Shown here piece after piece: positions 36,557 through 48,098 of a stretch of 64,000 nt of DNA. The notes beneath the pieces were generated by a model. The model searched no databases, was not told the DNA's origin, and worked only from the letters and a program-made list of their open reading frames with translations. Origin of the DNA: Leeia speluncae (lineage in GTDB: Bacteria; Pseudomonadota; Gammaproteobacteria; Burkholderiales; Leeiaceae); assembly GCF_020564625.1 (NCBI RefSeq), contig NZ_JAJBZT010000001.1:496001-560000 (forward strand). The letters are read 5' to 3'. Position 1 is the first letter of the stretch. Every line of letters begins with the position of its first letter. The translations under genes and the position numbers were made by a program.

Positions 36557-37858
36557 ATGAGTGATTTGGAATTTTTGGATCTTGCGCCTATTCAATCGGT
36601 GAAAGGTACCGTTGTATTACCTGGGTCAAAAAGTATTTCTAACCGCACACTGTTGTTGGCAGCATTGGCTGAAGGAAAGACCGAAGTAAAGGGCTTACTC
36701 GCTTCTGATGATGTGCACTACATGCTGGAAGCACTGAAAACGTTAGGTGTGAACTGGACTCAACAGGGCGAATCACGAGATTTTATTGTTGAAGGTGTTG
36801 CTGGAGCGTTACCTGTTAAATCGGCCGACTTGTTTTTGGGTAATGCAGGAACCGCTTTTCGTCCGCTAACGGCGGCATTGGCTTTGGGTGCGGGAACCTA
36901 TCGTTTATCAGGTGTGCCGCGGATGCATGAGCGCCCAATTGGTGATTTGGTCGATGCGCTTCGACAATTAGGTGCGGATATCGCCTATGAGCAAAATGAA
37001 GGTTATCCACCTTTGGCAATCAAACCTGCCAATATCGCAGCGAATGGTTCTGTCAAAGTAAAAGGCAATGTGTCTAGTCAGTTTTTAACAGCGTTATTGA
37101 TGGCCTTACCTTTAACTGGTGAAGCCGCGACTGTCGAAGTGGTTGGCGAGTTGATTTCTAAGCCATACATTGAAATTACATTGAATCTAATGAATAAATT
37201 TGGTGTAACGGTGACAAGAGATGGGTGGGAGAAATTCCATATTGCTGCTGGCCAACGTTACGTGAGTCCAGGACTAGTGCATGTAGAGGGGGATGCTTCT
37301 AGTGCGTCTTATTTTCTAGCGGCTGGCGCAATGGGATTGGGGCCTGTTCGTGTGGAAGGCGTTGGAAAAGAGAGTATTCAGGGGGATAAGCGTTTCGCTG
37401 AAACGTTAGAACAAATGGGTGCTCAAATCATCTGGGGTGATAACTGGATTGAAGCAAGTGCGCCCCTAAATGGGCAATTAAACGCAATTGACGTGGATTT
37501 AAACCATATTCCAGACGCAGCAATGACAATTGCTGTTGCCGCGTTAAAAGCAAATGGAACCACCACCATTCGCAATATTGCTAGCTGGCGAGTCAAGGAA
37601 ACCGATCGCTTGTCTGCGATGGCGACAGAGTTGCGAAAAGTTGGTGCATTGGTTGAAGAAGGGGAGGACTATATTTCTGTTACCCCTCCAGAAGCATTTA
37701 TTCCTAATGCAGCAATTGATACTTATGATGATCATCGAATGGCAATGTGCTTCTCACTAGTGGCGCTTGCAGGGGTACCTGTTCGTATAAACGATCCAAA
37801 ATGTACCGCAAAAACCTTCCCAACCTACTTTGATGTGTTGGCAGGAATCTGCAATTAA
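36557..37858 (+). CDS. aroA: 3-phosphoshikimate 1-carboxyvinyltransferase (EPSP synthase)
   Basis: A 433-residue shikimate-pathway enzyme joining shikimate-3-phosphate and PEP. The motifs [31 protein letters not shown] and [16 protein letters not shown] are intact, and the late [15 protein letters not shown] block is present. A long A-run precedes the ATG, with only a weak GGG. Its stop is followed by a hairpin terminator. It is translated directly after tyrA. Confidence 0.97.
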   Translation: MSDLEFLDLAPIQSVKGTVVLPGSKSISNRTLLLAALAEGKTEVKGLLASDDVHYMLEALKTLGVNWTQQGESRDFIVEGVAGALPVKSADLFLGNAGTAFRPLTAALALGAGTYRLSGVPRMHERPIGDLVDALRQLGADIAYEQNEGYPPLAIKPANIAANGSVKVKGNVSSQFLTALLMALPLTGEAATVEVVGELISKPYIEITLNLMNKFGVTVTRDGWEKFHIAAGQRYVSPGLVHVEGDASSASYFLAAGAMGLGPVRVEGVGKESIQGDKRFAETLEQMGAQIIWGDNWIEASAPLNGQLNAIDVDLNHIPDAAMTIAVAALKANGTTTIRNIASWRVKETDRLSAMATELRKVGALVEEGEDYISVTPPEAFIPNAAIDTYDDHRMAMCFSLVALAGVPVRINDPKCTAKTFPTYFDVLAGICN

Positions 37859-37884
37859 TTTGTGCGACTGCGCAACTGAAATAA

Positions 37885-37926
37885 AAAGGGCTGTGCTCAA
37901 AAAGCTGGGCAAGCCCTTTGTTTTTT
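37885..37926 (+). terminator. Intrinsic terminator after aroA
   Basis: Outer stem AAAGGGCT / AGCCCTTT around a 19-base loop, then a T-run. The loop could form a short inner stem. Confidence 0.7.
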
Positions 37927-37928
37927 AA

Positions 37929-39704
<1,776 letters not shown>

Positions 39705-39725
39705 GTTAACGATTTATTTTCTAAG

Positions 39726-39749
39726 ACGGGGTGCAAAGCGCCCCGTTTG
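39726..39749 (+). terminator. Probable terminator after argS
   Basis: A 9-bp stem ACGGGGTGC / GCGCCCCGT (one G-T pair) with a 3-base loop and a weak TTTGT tail. Confidence 0.65.
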
Positions 39750-39788
39750 TACTTCTTGCTTAATATGACCTGTTAAAGGGTGAGTATT

Positions 39789-39826
39789 GGAATCCTGCCT
39801 AGGATTCCTTATGTTAGGAACATAAG
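39789..39826 (+). promoter_or_regulatory. Two tandem hairpins in the cmk leader
   Basis: First hairpin: GGAATCCT (39789-39796) pairs with AGGATTCC (39801-39808) over a 4-base loop. Second hairpin: CTTATGTT (39808-39815) pairs with AACATAAG (39819-39826), leaving AGG of the ribosome binding site in a 3-base loop. The two could stack. Confidence 0.6.
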
Positions 39827-39829
39827 CTG

Positions 39830-40489
39830 ATGAATGAACCAGTTCCCATTATTGCAATTGACGGACCATCCGCTTCAGGTAAAGGTACCGTGGCTCAAAT
39901 CGTCGCCCAAAAGTTAGGGTTTCATTTTTTAGATTCAGGCTCTCTATATCGTCTTGTTGCGCTAACGGCCATTAATGCTGGGTGTGCTTTAGATGATGAA
40001 ATTACGATTGCAGAAAAAGCCAAATCTTTGGATGTAAAGTTTGAGCAAGGAAAAATCTTGCTTACAGGAGAGGATGTCACTGAAACCATTCGGCAAGAGC
40101 GTATTGGAACTTCCGCGAGTAAAATCTCGGCGTTGCCTAAGGTGCGTGATGCATTAACGCAACGTCAACGCGATTTTGCCAAAGCGCCAGGATTGGTTGC
40201 AGATGGACGAGATATGGGCTCTGTGATTTTCCCAACTGCGCAAACAAAGATTTTTCTGACCGCATCTGCAGAAGTGCGCGCGGAAAGAAGATATAAGCAG
40301 TTGATCACAAAGGGAAATAGTGCTAACCTAGACGACATTCTTAAAGATATCCGGGATAGAGATGTCCGGGATAGCTCAAGAGCCGTTGCTCCATTAAAGC
40401 AACAAGCTGACGCCTTACTACTAGACACATCAGACATGACCATTGAGACCGCTGTCCAATTTGTGCTTGATGCCTATTTAGGTAAATAG
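39830..40489 (+). CDS. cmk: Cytidylate kinase
   Basis: A 219-residue P-loop kinase that phosphorylates CMP and dCMP. The N-terminal motif [13 protein letters not shown] is intact, as are [16 protein letters not shown] and the late RDxxDSSR-type lid ([16 protein letters not shown]). It is the first gene of cmk-rpsA-ihfB, the standard order in many proteobacteria. The ribosome binding site AGGAA lies inside a hairpin, 9 bases before the ATG. Confidence 0.97.
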   Translation: MNEPVPIIAIDGPSASGKGTVAQIVAQKLGFHFLDSGSLYRLVALTAINAGCALDDEITIAEKAKSLDVKFEQGKILLTGEDVTETIRQERIGTSASKISALPKVRDALTQRQRDFAKAPGLVADGRDMGSVIFPTAQTKIFLTASAEVRAERRYKQLITKGNSANLDDILKDIRDRDVRDSSRAVAPLKQQADALLLDTSDMTIETAVQFVLDAYLGK

Positions 40490-40581
40490 GTTTCTTACTG
40501 CTCCCGAGCCAAGAAAAAAACTTTGCCCAATTGTGGGTATTGGTTCTGTTTTTCTCAAAAAACAGACGTTATTAACTAACA

Positions 40582-40597
40582 GTTGTCGCAAGACAAC
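40582..40597 (+). promoter_or_regulatory. GNRA-type hairpin in the rpsA leader
   Basis: GTTGTC and GACAAC form a perfect 6-bp stem closed by GCAA, a GNRA tetraloop, ending 19 bases before the rpsA ATG. rpsA leaders are known to be structured and autoregulated in E. coli. Confidence 0.55.
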
Positions 40598-40616
40598 ACT
40601 CCTAGGTAATTATCTC

Positions 40617-42323
40617 ATGTCAAATGTAACCTCTGCTGCCGTGGATTCTATGGAAAGCTTCGCCGCCCTGTTCGAAGAAAGCCTTCAACGTCAGGAAATG
40701 CGTGCTGGTGAAGTGATCACTGCTGAAGTGGTAAGCGTTGACCACAACTTCGTGGTTGTTAACGCAGGCCTTAAGTCTGAGTCTTTGATTCCAGTTGAAG
40801 AATTCAAGAACGACAAAGGTGAAATCACTGTTAACGTTGGTGACTTCGTTCAAGTAGCGATCGATTCTCTAGAAAACGGCTTCGGTGAGACCAAACTGTC
40901 TCGCGATAAGGCTAAACGCCTAGCAGCATGGCTGGATCTAGAAGTTGCTCTAGCTGAAAACAAACTGATGTCTGGTATGATCAGCGGCAAAGTCAAGGGT
41001 GGCTTGACTGTTATGATCAACGGCATCCGTGCTTTCTTGCCAGGTTCATTGGTAGATATCCGCCCAATCAAGGATACCTCTCCATTTGAAGGCAAGCAGA
41101 TCGAATTCAAAGTGATCAAACTTGATCGCAAACGTAACAACGTAGTTGTATCACGTCGTGCAGTGTTGGAAGAAAGCCAAGGCGCAGAGCGTCAGGCATT
41201 GTTGTCTAACCTGAAAGAAGGCGCGATCGTTAAAGGTATCGTTAAGAACATCACTGATTACGGTGCGTTCGTTGATCTTGGCGGTATCGATGGCTTGCTA
41301 CACATCACTGACTTGGCATGGCGCCGTGTTAAACACCCATCTGAAGTGTTGGCTGTGGGTGATGAAGTTGAAGCTAAAGTATTGAAGTTCGATCAAGAGA
41401 AGAACCGTGTTTCTCTAGGTCTGAAACAACTAGGTGACGATCCTTGGATCGGTCTATCTCGTCGTTACCCACAAAGCACTCGCTTGTTCGGTAAAGTAAC
41501 TAACTTGACTGACTACGGTGCGTTCGTTGAAATCGAACAAGGTATCGAAGGTCTAGTTCACGTTTCTGAAATGGATTGGACTAATAAGAACGTTCATCCA
41601 TCTAAAGTGGTTGCTTTGGGTGATGAAGTTGAAGTCATGATCTTGGAAATCGACGAAGAACGTCGTCGTATCAGCCTAGGTATGAAACAGTGTATGTCTA
41701 ATCCATGGGATGACTTCGCTGCTAACTACAAAAAAGGCGACAAGATGAAAGGTACTATCAAGTCAATTACTGACTTCGGTATCTTCATTGGCTTGCCTGG
41801 TGGCATCGATGGCTTGGTACACCTATCTGACTTATCTTGGACATTGGCTGGTGAAGAAGCCGTTCGTTCATTCAAGAAAGGTGACGAAGTTGAAGCCGTT
41901 GTTCTGTCTATCGACGTAGAGCGCGAGCGCATTTCTATGGGTATCAAACAGTTGGATGGAGATCCATTCAACAACTACATCGCTATCAACGATAAAGGCG
42001 CTGTAGTTAAAGGTACCGTTAAGTCTCTAGATGCTAAAGGCGCGGTTGTTACACTTGATGGCGATGTAGAAGGTTACCTACGTTCTACTGAAGTTTCACG
42101 TGAGCGCGTTGAAGACATCCGTACCGTGTTGAAAGAAGGCGACGAAGTTGAAGCGTTGATCATCAACGTTGACCGCAAAAACCGCACTATCAACCTGTCA
42201 GTAAAAGCTAAAGATATGGCTGAAGAGTCTGATGCAATGAAGTCTCTGGAAACTGCAGGCAATGCCGGTACTACCAGCTTGGGCGCTCTGCTGAAGGCTA
42301 AACTAGATGGTCGTTCTGAGTAA
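40617..42323 (+). CDS. rpsA: Ribosomal protein S1
   Basis: A 568-residue protein with six S1 repeats, marked by recurring blocks such as [21 protein letters not shown] and [23 protein letters not shown]1 binds mRNA on the 30S subunit to help initiation. The ATG at 40617 ([21 protein letters not shown]) is the family start; the frame opens earlier, but no ribosome binding site supports it. Only a weak AGG lies 11 bases upstream, as is usual for rpsA. Codon use is visibly more selective than in neighbouring genes (many AAC, TTC, GTT), consistent with high expression. Confidence 0.97.
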   Translation: MSNVTSAAVDSMESFAALFEESLQRQEMRAGEVITAEVVSVDHNFVVVNAGLKSESLIPVEEFKNDKGEITVNVGDFVQVAIDSLENGFGETKLSRDKAKRLAAWLDLEVALAENKLMSGMISGKVKGGLTVMINGIRAFLPGSLVDIRPIKDTSPFEGKQIEFKVIKLDRKRNNVVVSRRAVLEESQGAERQALLSNLKEGAIVKGIVKNITDYGAFVDLGGIDGLLHITDLAWRRVKHPSEVLAVGDEVEAKVLKFDQEKNRVSLGLKQLGDDPWIGLSRRYPQSTRLFGKVTNLTDYGAFVEIEQGIEGLVHVSEMDWTNKNVHPSKVVALGDEVEVMILEIDEERRRISLGMKQCMSNPWDDFAANYKKGDKMKGTIKSITDFGIFIGLPGGIDGLVHLSDLSWTLAGEEAVRSFKKGDEVEAVVLSIDVERERISMGIKQLDGDPFNNYIAINDKGAVVKGTVKSLDAKGAVVTLDGDVEGYLRSTEVSRERVEDIRTVLKEGDEVEALIINVDRKNRTINLSVKAKDMAEESDAMKSLETAGNAGTTSLGALLKAKLDGRSE

Positions 42324-42425
42324 TCAGTTTAACGATTAGCGATTAGCTAGTGTGTTAGTTTGGGCTCTGTGCGAAATGTTCAGAGCCCAAATCTTGAGTC
42401 TTATGTTTTATTGAGCAGGGGTCAC

Positions 42426-42725
42426 ATGACAAAGTCCGAGTTGATTGCGAAGCTCGCGATGCGTTATCCGCAACTTGTGGCCAAAGATGCCGAACTTGCG
42501 GTAAAGGCAATTCTGGATACCATGGCACAAGGCCTGGCTGAAGGACAGCGAATTGAAATACGTGGCTTTGGTAGTTTTGACCTTAACTATCGTCCTCCGC
42601 GTTTAGGTCGCAACCCTAAATCGGGGTCAAAGGTAGAGGTTCCGCCGAAGTACGTGCCACACTTTAAAGCTGGCAAAGAGTTGCGAGAACGAGTTGATGC
42701 CGCTATTTTGCCGGATGATTTTTAA
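42426..42725 (+). CDS. ihfB: Integration host factor subunit beta
   Basis: A 99-residue DNA-bending protein of the HU/IHF family. The signature [20 protein letters not shown] contains the conserved proline of the intercalating arm. The ATG at 42426 ([11 protein letters not shown]) is the family start with an AGGGG 6 bases away; the frame opens 22 codons earlier but is not used. It closes the cmk-rpsA-ihfB operon. Confidence 0.96.
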   Translation: MTKSELIAKLAMRYPQLVAKDAELAVKAILDTMAQGLAEGQRIEIRGFGSFDLNYRPPRLGRNPKSGSKVEVPPKYVPHFKAGKELRERVDAAILPDDF

Positions 42726-42815
42726 TTTAGCGTCATTGACAAAAAATGCTCATAGACAGTGAATTGATTTGATTGATTTACGCTGTAACTGAATCAAGTT
42801 GATCAGTTGTATTCG

Positions 42816-42849
42816 ATACCAGACACACAGTGTCTGGTATTTTGTTTTC
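42816..42849 (+). terminator. Intrinsic terminator after ihfB
   Basis: Perfect 10-bp stem ATACCAGACA / TGTCTGGTAT with a 5-base loop and a T-rich tail. Confidence 0.88.
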
Positions 42850-42973
42850 TAAAGTAGGGTAGGTATCTTGCCTACATCACGTAGATTATTTGAAATGGGT
42901 GCTATTTCGGATTCATTCAACTAGTTATCCTGAATTATAATCTGACACCTTTCTATATCGGAAAATCGATCTC

Positions 42974-44878
42974 ATGCCATTACTTACGCTAGATAACGCG
43001 CAATTAGCTTTCGGACATTGGCCACTTTTAGATGGCGCAGAACTTGTCCTAGATAAAGGTCAGCGTATCGGTTTAATTGGCCGTAATGGTGCGGGTAAAT
43101 CGTCGATGATGAAGGTGCTCTCAGGAAAACAGGCATTAGATGATGGCAAACTGTGGGTTTCTCCAGACGCAGTGATCTCCTTTGTGCCGCAAGAGCCAGT
43201 CTTCCAAGATGGCCATACTGTGTTTGAGGCGGTGTCAGAAGGTTTGGGTGACTTACAAAAAGTATTAGTAGACTATCATCACATTACCCAACTAATTGCG
43301 ACAGATTCATCCGAAGTGAATTTAGAAGAAATGCAACGGTTGCAGCATTTGCTGGAGTCGCAAGATGGATGGCGCTTTAATTCGCTCGTTGATACAACCA
43401 TCTCTCAGTTGGGTTTAAGTGCAGACACCTTGATTTCTTCCTTATCTGGTGGCTGGAAGAAGAGGGTCGCGTTGGCTAGAGCCCTAGTTGCTGAGCCAGA
43501 GGTGCTATTGCTCGATGAGCCAACCAACCATTTGGATCTATCTGCTATTCAATGGTTAGAATCGCTTTTATTGACTTTTTCTGGTGCGATTCTGTTTATT
43601 ACGCATGATCGTCAGTTTCTGGACAATGTCTCTACCCACATTGTTGAATTGGATCGCGGCCGTTTGGCGAGCTTTATAGGTAATTTTTCTGCTTATCAAA
43701 TTAAAAAAGCAGAAATGTTAGAGGTTGAAGCGATTCATAATGCGAAATTCGACAAGTTCTGGAAAGAGGAAGAGGTCTGGATTCGTAAAGGAATTGAGGC
43801 ACGCCGTACGCGTAATGAAGGCCGTGTTCGCCGTTTGGAAGAGTTACGCCGTGTGCGCGCGCAAAGAAGAACGCAGCAAGGACAAGTCAATCTGCAGTTA
43901 GACGCTGGTGAGAAATCCGGAAAACTAGTGGCAGAACTAGAGAATGTGAAATTCTCTTATGGTGATAAGCCGGTCGTTAAAGATTTTTCAACTCGCATTC
44001 AGCGTGGAGATCGTATTGGTCTGATAGGGCCAAACGGGATTGGTAAAACAACCTTACTTAAGCTGATTTTAGGAGAGATTACGCCTGAAGCGGGTAAGGT
44101 GAAGCAAGGTACAAACCTAAATATTGCCTATTTTGACCAATTTAGAACGCAGTTAGATGAAAATGCGACGTTGACCGATACCATCAGTCCCGGTAGCGAG
44201 TTTATCGAGATTGGCGGCAGTAAAAAGCATGTCATTAGTTATTTAGAAGAATTTTTATTTCCACCAGCACGCAGCCGTTCGCCAGTCAGTTCACTATCTG
44301 GTGGAGAGCGAAATCGCCTGCTGTTAGCTCGTTTATTTGCTCGCCCTGCGAATGTGCTAGTCCTCGATGAGCCAACTAACGACTTAGATATTGATACCCT
44401 AGAGTTGCTAGAAGCGCTTTTATTAGATTATCCGGGTACCGTTTTCTTAGTTAGCCATGATCGTATATTCCTTGATAACGTTGTGACGAGTGTGATTGCA
44501 TTTGAAGGGAATGGCATCTTAGAAGAGTACGTTGGCGGCTATTCTGATTGGCTAAAATTTAAAGCTGACCAAGCGCTGAATGCTCAAGTGATTAAGAAGT
44601 CGAGCGTTGAGCAGAAAACCATGCAAGAAGGGCGTCAAAGAACACGTGCCACCAAGCTTTCTTTCAATGAAAAGCGCGAACTTGAACAATTACCGGTCGA
44701 GATTGAATATCTTGAACAAGAGCAGCAGGGCTTACAATCCATGCTGATGGATCCAGAGATTTATCGGACTGATCCAAAGGGGGCAGCGAAGGCGCAAGCC
44801 CGTATTGAAGAGATTGAATTGTCGTTATTAGAAAAACTCACGCGTTGGGAGTCGCTAGAAGCAAAGTCAAACGCTTGA
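42974..44878 (+). CDS. ABC-F ATPase, Uup-like
   Basis: A 634-residue soluble protein with two ABC ATPase domains and no membrane part. The first Walker A is GRNGAGKSS (Lys42), the signature is SLSGGWKKRVALARAL and the Walker B is LLLDEPTNHLDL. The second set is GPNGIGKTT, SLSGGERNRLLLARL and LVLDEPTNDLDI. A charged linker (about 240-310) joins them. The C-terminus (about 555-634) is a coiled coil rich in Glu and Gln, as in Uup. ABC-F proteins act on ribosomes; Uup is also linked to transposon excision. A TATAAT at 42936-42941 is a possible -10. The gene ends 76 bases before glyA. Confidence 0.93.
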   Translation: MPLLTLDNAQLAFGHWPLLDGAELVLDKGQRIGLIGRNGAGKSSMMKVLSGKQALDDGKLWVSPDAVISFVPQEPVFQDGHTVFEAVSEGLGDLQKVLVDYHHITQLIATDSSEVNLEEMQRLQHLLESQDGWRFNSLVDTTISQLGLSADTLISSLSGGWKKRVALARALVAEPEVLLLDEPTNHLDLSAIQWLESLLLTFSGAILFITHDRQFLDNVSTHIVELDRGRLASFIGNFSAYQIKKAEMLEVEAIHNAKFDKFWKEEEVWIRKGIEARRTRNEGRVRRLEELRRVRAQRRTQQGQVNLQLDAGEKSGKLVAELENVKFSYGDKPVVKDFSTRIQRGDRIGLIGPNGIGKTTLLKLILGEITPEAGKVKQGTNLNIAYFDQFRTQLDENATLTDTISPGSEFIEIGGSKKHVISYLEEFLFPPARSRSPVSSLSGGERNRLLLARLFARPANVLVLDEPTNDLDIDTLELLEALLLDYPGTVFLVSHDRIFLDNVVTSVIAFEGNGILEEYVGGYSDWLKFKADQALNAQVIKKSSVEQKTMQEGRQRTRATKLSFNEKRELEQLPVEIEYLEQEQQGLQSMLMDPEIYRTDPKGAAKAQARIEEIELSLLEKLTRWESLEAKSNA

Positions 44879-44954
44879 TCATCATGTTAATATGTGAGTC
44901 ACGTTTACGCCAACGCTTCCATTTTTGCCAATTTTTGTTCAGGAGTTTTGCAAT

Positions 44955-46202
44955 ATGTACAGCAAATCCGTTTCTCTTGCAGAGCAAGATCCTTCACTTT
45001 GGGGTTTTATTCAGCAAGAAGTACAACGTCAGGAAGATCACATTGAGTTGATCGCATCTGAAAACTTTACTAGCCCTGCAGTGATGGAAGCGCAAGGTTC
45101 TCAGCTAACTAACAAGTATGCTGAAGGTTACCCAGGCAAGCGTTTCTACGGTGGTTGCGAGTATGTTGACCAAGTAGAACAACTAGCGATTGACCGTTTG
45201 AAGCAGTTGTTCGGCGCTGAATACGCTAACGTACAGCCACACTCTGGTTCTCAAGCTAACCAAGCCGTGTATTTCTCTATCTTGAAACCAGGTGATACCG
45301 TAATGGGTATGAACTTGGCTCATGGTGGTCACTTAACACACGGTTCTCCAGCAAACTTGTCTGGCAAACTGTTCAATATCGTTGCTTACGGTCTTAACGA
45401 CAAAGAAGAGATCGACTACGACGAAATGGAACGTGTAGCGACTGAAACTAAACCAAAATTGATCATTGGTGGTGCTTCAGCATTTGCATTGCGTTTCGAC
45501 TTTGCTCGTATGGCTGAAATCGCTAAAAAAGTTGGCGCTTACTTCATGGTTGACATGGCTCACTATGCAGGTTTGATCGCTGCTGGCGTTTATCCAAACC
45601 CAGTTCCACACGCTGACTTTGTAACCTCAACTACTCACAAAACATTGCGTGGCCCACGTGGTGGTTTGATTCTTGCTAAAGCTGAACACGAAAAAATCTT
45701 GAATTCAAACGTGTTCCCAAGCTTGCAAGGTGGTCCTTTAATGCACGTGATCGCCGCTAAAGCAGTTGCTTTCGGTGAAGCATTGAAACCAGAGTTTAAA
45801 TCTTACCAAGAGCAAGTGTTGAAAAATGCTGCAGCAATGGCTGAAGCATTGGCTGCTCGCGGTGTTCGTATCGTTTCTGGTCGCACAGAGTCTCATGTTT
45901 TCCTAGTTGACCTACGTGCTAAGGGTCTAACTGGTAAAGCTGCTGATGCTGCCTTGGGTAAAGCGCACATCACTGTGAACAAAAATGCGATCCCTAACGA
46001 TCCAGAAAGCCCATTTGTTACTTCTGGTATTCGTATTGGTTCTCCGGCGATTACTACACGTGGTTTCAAAGAAGAAGAAGCTCGTATTGTTGCTAACCTA
46101 GTTGCAGACGTACTGGATAATCCAGAAGACGAAGCAAACTTGGCAACTGTACGTGAAAAAGTAAAAGCACTAACTGCTCGTTTCCCTGTATACGGCGCAT
46201 AA
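44955..46202 (+). CDS. glyA: Serine hydroxymethyltransferase
   Basis: A 415-residue PLP enzyme that interconverts serine and glycine with tetrahydrofolate. The PLP-lysine motif is [15 protein letters not shown], and the N-terminal block [21 protein letters not shown] is exact for the family. The ATG at 44955 ([13 protein letters not shown]) has a clean AGGAG 9 bases upstream; the longer open frame is not used. Codon choice suggests high expression. A strong terminator follows. In many betaproteobacteria glyA sits directly before nrdR; here a BenE-type transporter gene lies between them. Confidence 0.97.
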   Translation: MYSKSVSLAEQDPSLWGFIQQEVQRQEDHIELIASENFTSPAVMEAQGSQLTNKYAEGYPGKRFYGGCEYVDQVEQLAIDRLKQLFGAEYANVQPHSGSQANQAVYFSILKPGDTVMGMNLAHGGHLTHGSPANLSGKLFNIVAYGLNDKEEIDYDEMERVATETKPKLIIGGASAFALRFDFARMAEIAKKVGAYFMVDMAHYAGLIAAGVYPNPVPHADFVTSTTHKTLRGPRGGLILAKAEHEKILNSNVFPSLQGGPLMHVIAAKAVAFGEALKPEFKSYQEQVLKNAAAMAEALAARGVRIVSGRTESHVFLVDLRAKGLTGKAADAALGKAHITVNKNAIPNDPESPFVTSGIRIGSPAITTRGFKEEEARIVANLVADVLDNPEDEANLATVREKVKALTARFPVYGA

Positions 46203-46221
46203 GCTTTCTTGCTTTTTCCAA

Positions 46222-46249
46222 AAAAACCCCGCTTCGGCGGGGTTTTTTA
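46222..46249 (+). terminator. Intrinsic terminator after glyA
   Basis: AAAAAACCCCGC / GCGGGGTTTTTT with a TTCG tetraloop; 12-bp perfect stem and T-run. Confidence 0.95.
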
Positions 46250-46364
46250 TTTTGTGTTTACTTGTAGAGTTGAACTGTCATGGATGAATCTAAGCAACTG
46301 TCTATGTTTGTCAGCTAAGAATATTTCTAAAGTCGCGACTTACAAAATCAATTTTGGATACAAA

Positions 46365-47519
46365 ATGAATTTTAAAATGCCCGTTTCTACAGTCATCGCT
46401 GGGTTGATTACCGTGCTAGTTGGCTATACGAGTTCGGCAGCTATTGTGTTTGATGCCGCCAGAACAGCGGGCGCAACACCTGCCCAGTTAGCTTCTTGGC
46501 TGTGGGCATTGGGGCTAGCAATGGGGCTTACCTGTATTGGGCTGTCCTTCAAGTACAAGGCTCCTGTTGTCACTGCTTGGTCTACACCAGGTGCTGCATT
46601 GTTGGCCACTAGCTTAGCGGGCTACTCAATGAATCAAGCGGTTGGTATTTTCCTGTTTTCTGCCCTGCTAATTATGGTGGCTGGATTTAGTGGCATTTTT
46701 GAAAAAATGGCTGACCGTATTCCCGTGAATATTGCTTCCGCTATGTTGGCTGGCGTGCTGTTACATTATGGTATAGATGTGTTTGGTGGCATTTCTCAAG
46801 CACCGGTATTAATTGTTGCCATGCTTGCAACGTATTTGATCATGAAACGACTCGCACCACGCTATGCAATTTTGCTTGTGTTGTTGGTTGGCATTGGCTT
46901 AGCCATCGGGCAAGGGCAGATGAGTTTATCGTCTGTTGGCTTTCAAATGACCCGACCAGAGTGGATTACTCCTTCGTTTAGCGTGAAAGGGATGATTGGC
47001 GTTGGTATTCCTTTATTCCTGGTCACCATGGCATCTCAAAACCTCCCTGGTGTAGCTGTCTTACGAGCAAACGGTTATGAGGCACCCATTTCGAAACTGA
47101 TTGGATGGACTGGCGTAACTAACTTTGTTTTAGCGCCGATTGGTTGTTTTGCGGTTAACCTTGCCGCGATTACCGCGGCAATTTGTGCAGGCCCAGAATC
47201 TCATGAAGATGTAAAAGAGCGATATAAAGCGAGTATGGCTGCTGGTTTCTTTTATTTAATTCTTGGTTTACTTGGCGCGACAGTTGGTGCGCTGTTTAAT
47301 GCATTTCCTCATCAGCTGGTATTAGGCTTGGCGGGTATCGCGTTATTTGGAACGATCGGCCAATCTCTATCTGTCGCTATGCGAGATGAACTAGAAAGAG
47401 AAGCTGCATTAATTACGTTATTAGTGACCGCATCAGGGGTGAAGATATTTGATATTGGTGCGGCCTTCTGGGGCTTAATTGCTGGGCTTATTGTCAGACA
47501 GGTGATGATTAAGCGTTAA
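46365..47519 (+). CDS. BenE-family transporter (benzoate/proton symporter-like)
   Basis: A 384-residue membrane protein with about 11-12 hydrophobic helices. It matches the BenE family: the YTSSAAIVFDAARTAGAT start, a WSTPGAAL block and MASQNLPGVAVLRANGYEAP in the middle. The family contains benzoate:H+ symporters, but members often have unknown substrates and no aromatic catabolic gene is nearby, so the substrate is open. The ATG at 46365 has a GGAT nearby; the frame opens as far as 46209, within the glyA terminator, and that extension is not credible. Confidence 0.88.
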   Translation: MNFKMPVSTVIAGLITVLVGYTSSAAIVFDAARTAGATPAQLASWLWALGLAMGLTCIGLSFKYKAPVVTAWSTPGAALLATSLAGYSMNQAVGIFLFSALLIMVAGFSGIFEKMADRIPVNIASAMLAGVLLHYGIDVFGGISQAPVLIVAMLATYLIMKRLAPRYAILLVLLVGIGLAIGQGQMSLSSVGFQMTRPEWITPSFSVKGMIGVGIPLFLVTMASQNLPGVAVLRANGYEAPISKLIGWTGVTNFVLAPIGCFAVNLAAITAAICAGPESHEDVKERYKASMAAGFFYLILGLLGATVGALFNAFPHQLVLGLAGIALFGTIGQSLSVAMRDELEREAALITLLVTASGVKIFDIGAAFWGLIAGLIVRQVMIKR

Positions 47520-47534
47520 TGCAATTGTTTTATT

Positions 47535-47636
47535 CTCCACTCATTGTAGCTTGGCATGTATCATATGTTTTTTGATTTTGTCGGTCATACCAAGAATAAC
47601 TAGTCACAATTGATGTACTAGAAATAGTGAGTGGAG
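47535..47636 (+). repeat. Long-range inverted repeat in the nrdR leader
   Basis: CTCCACTCA (47535-47543) is the exact complement of TGAGTGGAG (47628-47636). The second arm contains the GGAG ribosome binding site of nrdR. An inner CTAGT / ACTAG pair lies between them. Confidence 0.4.
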
Positions 47637-47642
47637 TAGTTG

Positions 47643-48098
47643 ATGAAATGCCCTTTTTGCGGTTCTCCAGACACACAAGTAATTGATACTCGCATGACCG
47701 AGGAGGGCGATACGATTCGCCGTCGTCGCCGTTGTGTGTCATGTGAAAAGCGCTTCAATACATTTGAGACTGCCGAGGTTCGGCTCCCTCAAGTCGTTAA
47801 ACAAAATGGTAATCGCTCAGAGTTTGATCGTGAGCGTTTACGTATGTCTTTTATGCGTCCTTTGCATAAGCGCCCTGTTCCAACTGCTCTGGTTGATGAA
47901 GCAATTGGAAAAATAACGCAACGCATTCTGAGTCTTGGTCTTAGAGAGATTCCATCTCGCCAAATTGGTGAAATGGTCATGACTGAACTGAAAAAATTAG
48001 ATCAGGTTGCCTACATTCGTTTTGCTTCGGTATACCGTAGCTTTGAAGATGTAGACGATTTCCGTGATGTGATTAAAGAAGTCCAAAAAGATGCCTGA
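47643..48098 (+). CDS. nrdR: Transcriptional repressor NrdR
   Basis: A 151-residue regulator of ribonucleotide reductase genes. The N-terminal zinc ribbon is complete ([16 protein letters not shown] ... [12 protein letters not shown]), followed by the ATP-cone that senses ATP/dATP ([16 protein letters not shown]). The ATG at 47643 is preferred over the TTG one codon earlier, with a GGAG upstream. It overlaps ribD by 8 bases, as in many proteobacteria. Confidence 0.97.
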   Translation: MKCPFCGSPDTQVIDTRMTEEGDTIRRRRRCVSCEKRFNTFETAEVRLPQVVKQNGNRSEFDRERLRMSFMRPLHKRPVPTALVDEAIGKITQRILSLGLREIPSRQIGEMVMTELKKLDQVAYIRFASVYRSFEDVDDFRDVIKEVQKDA

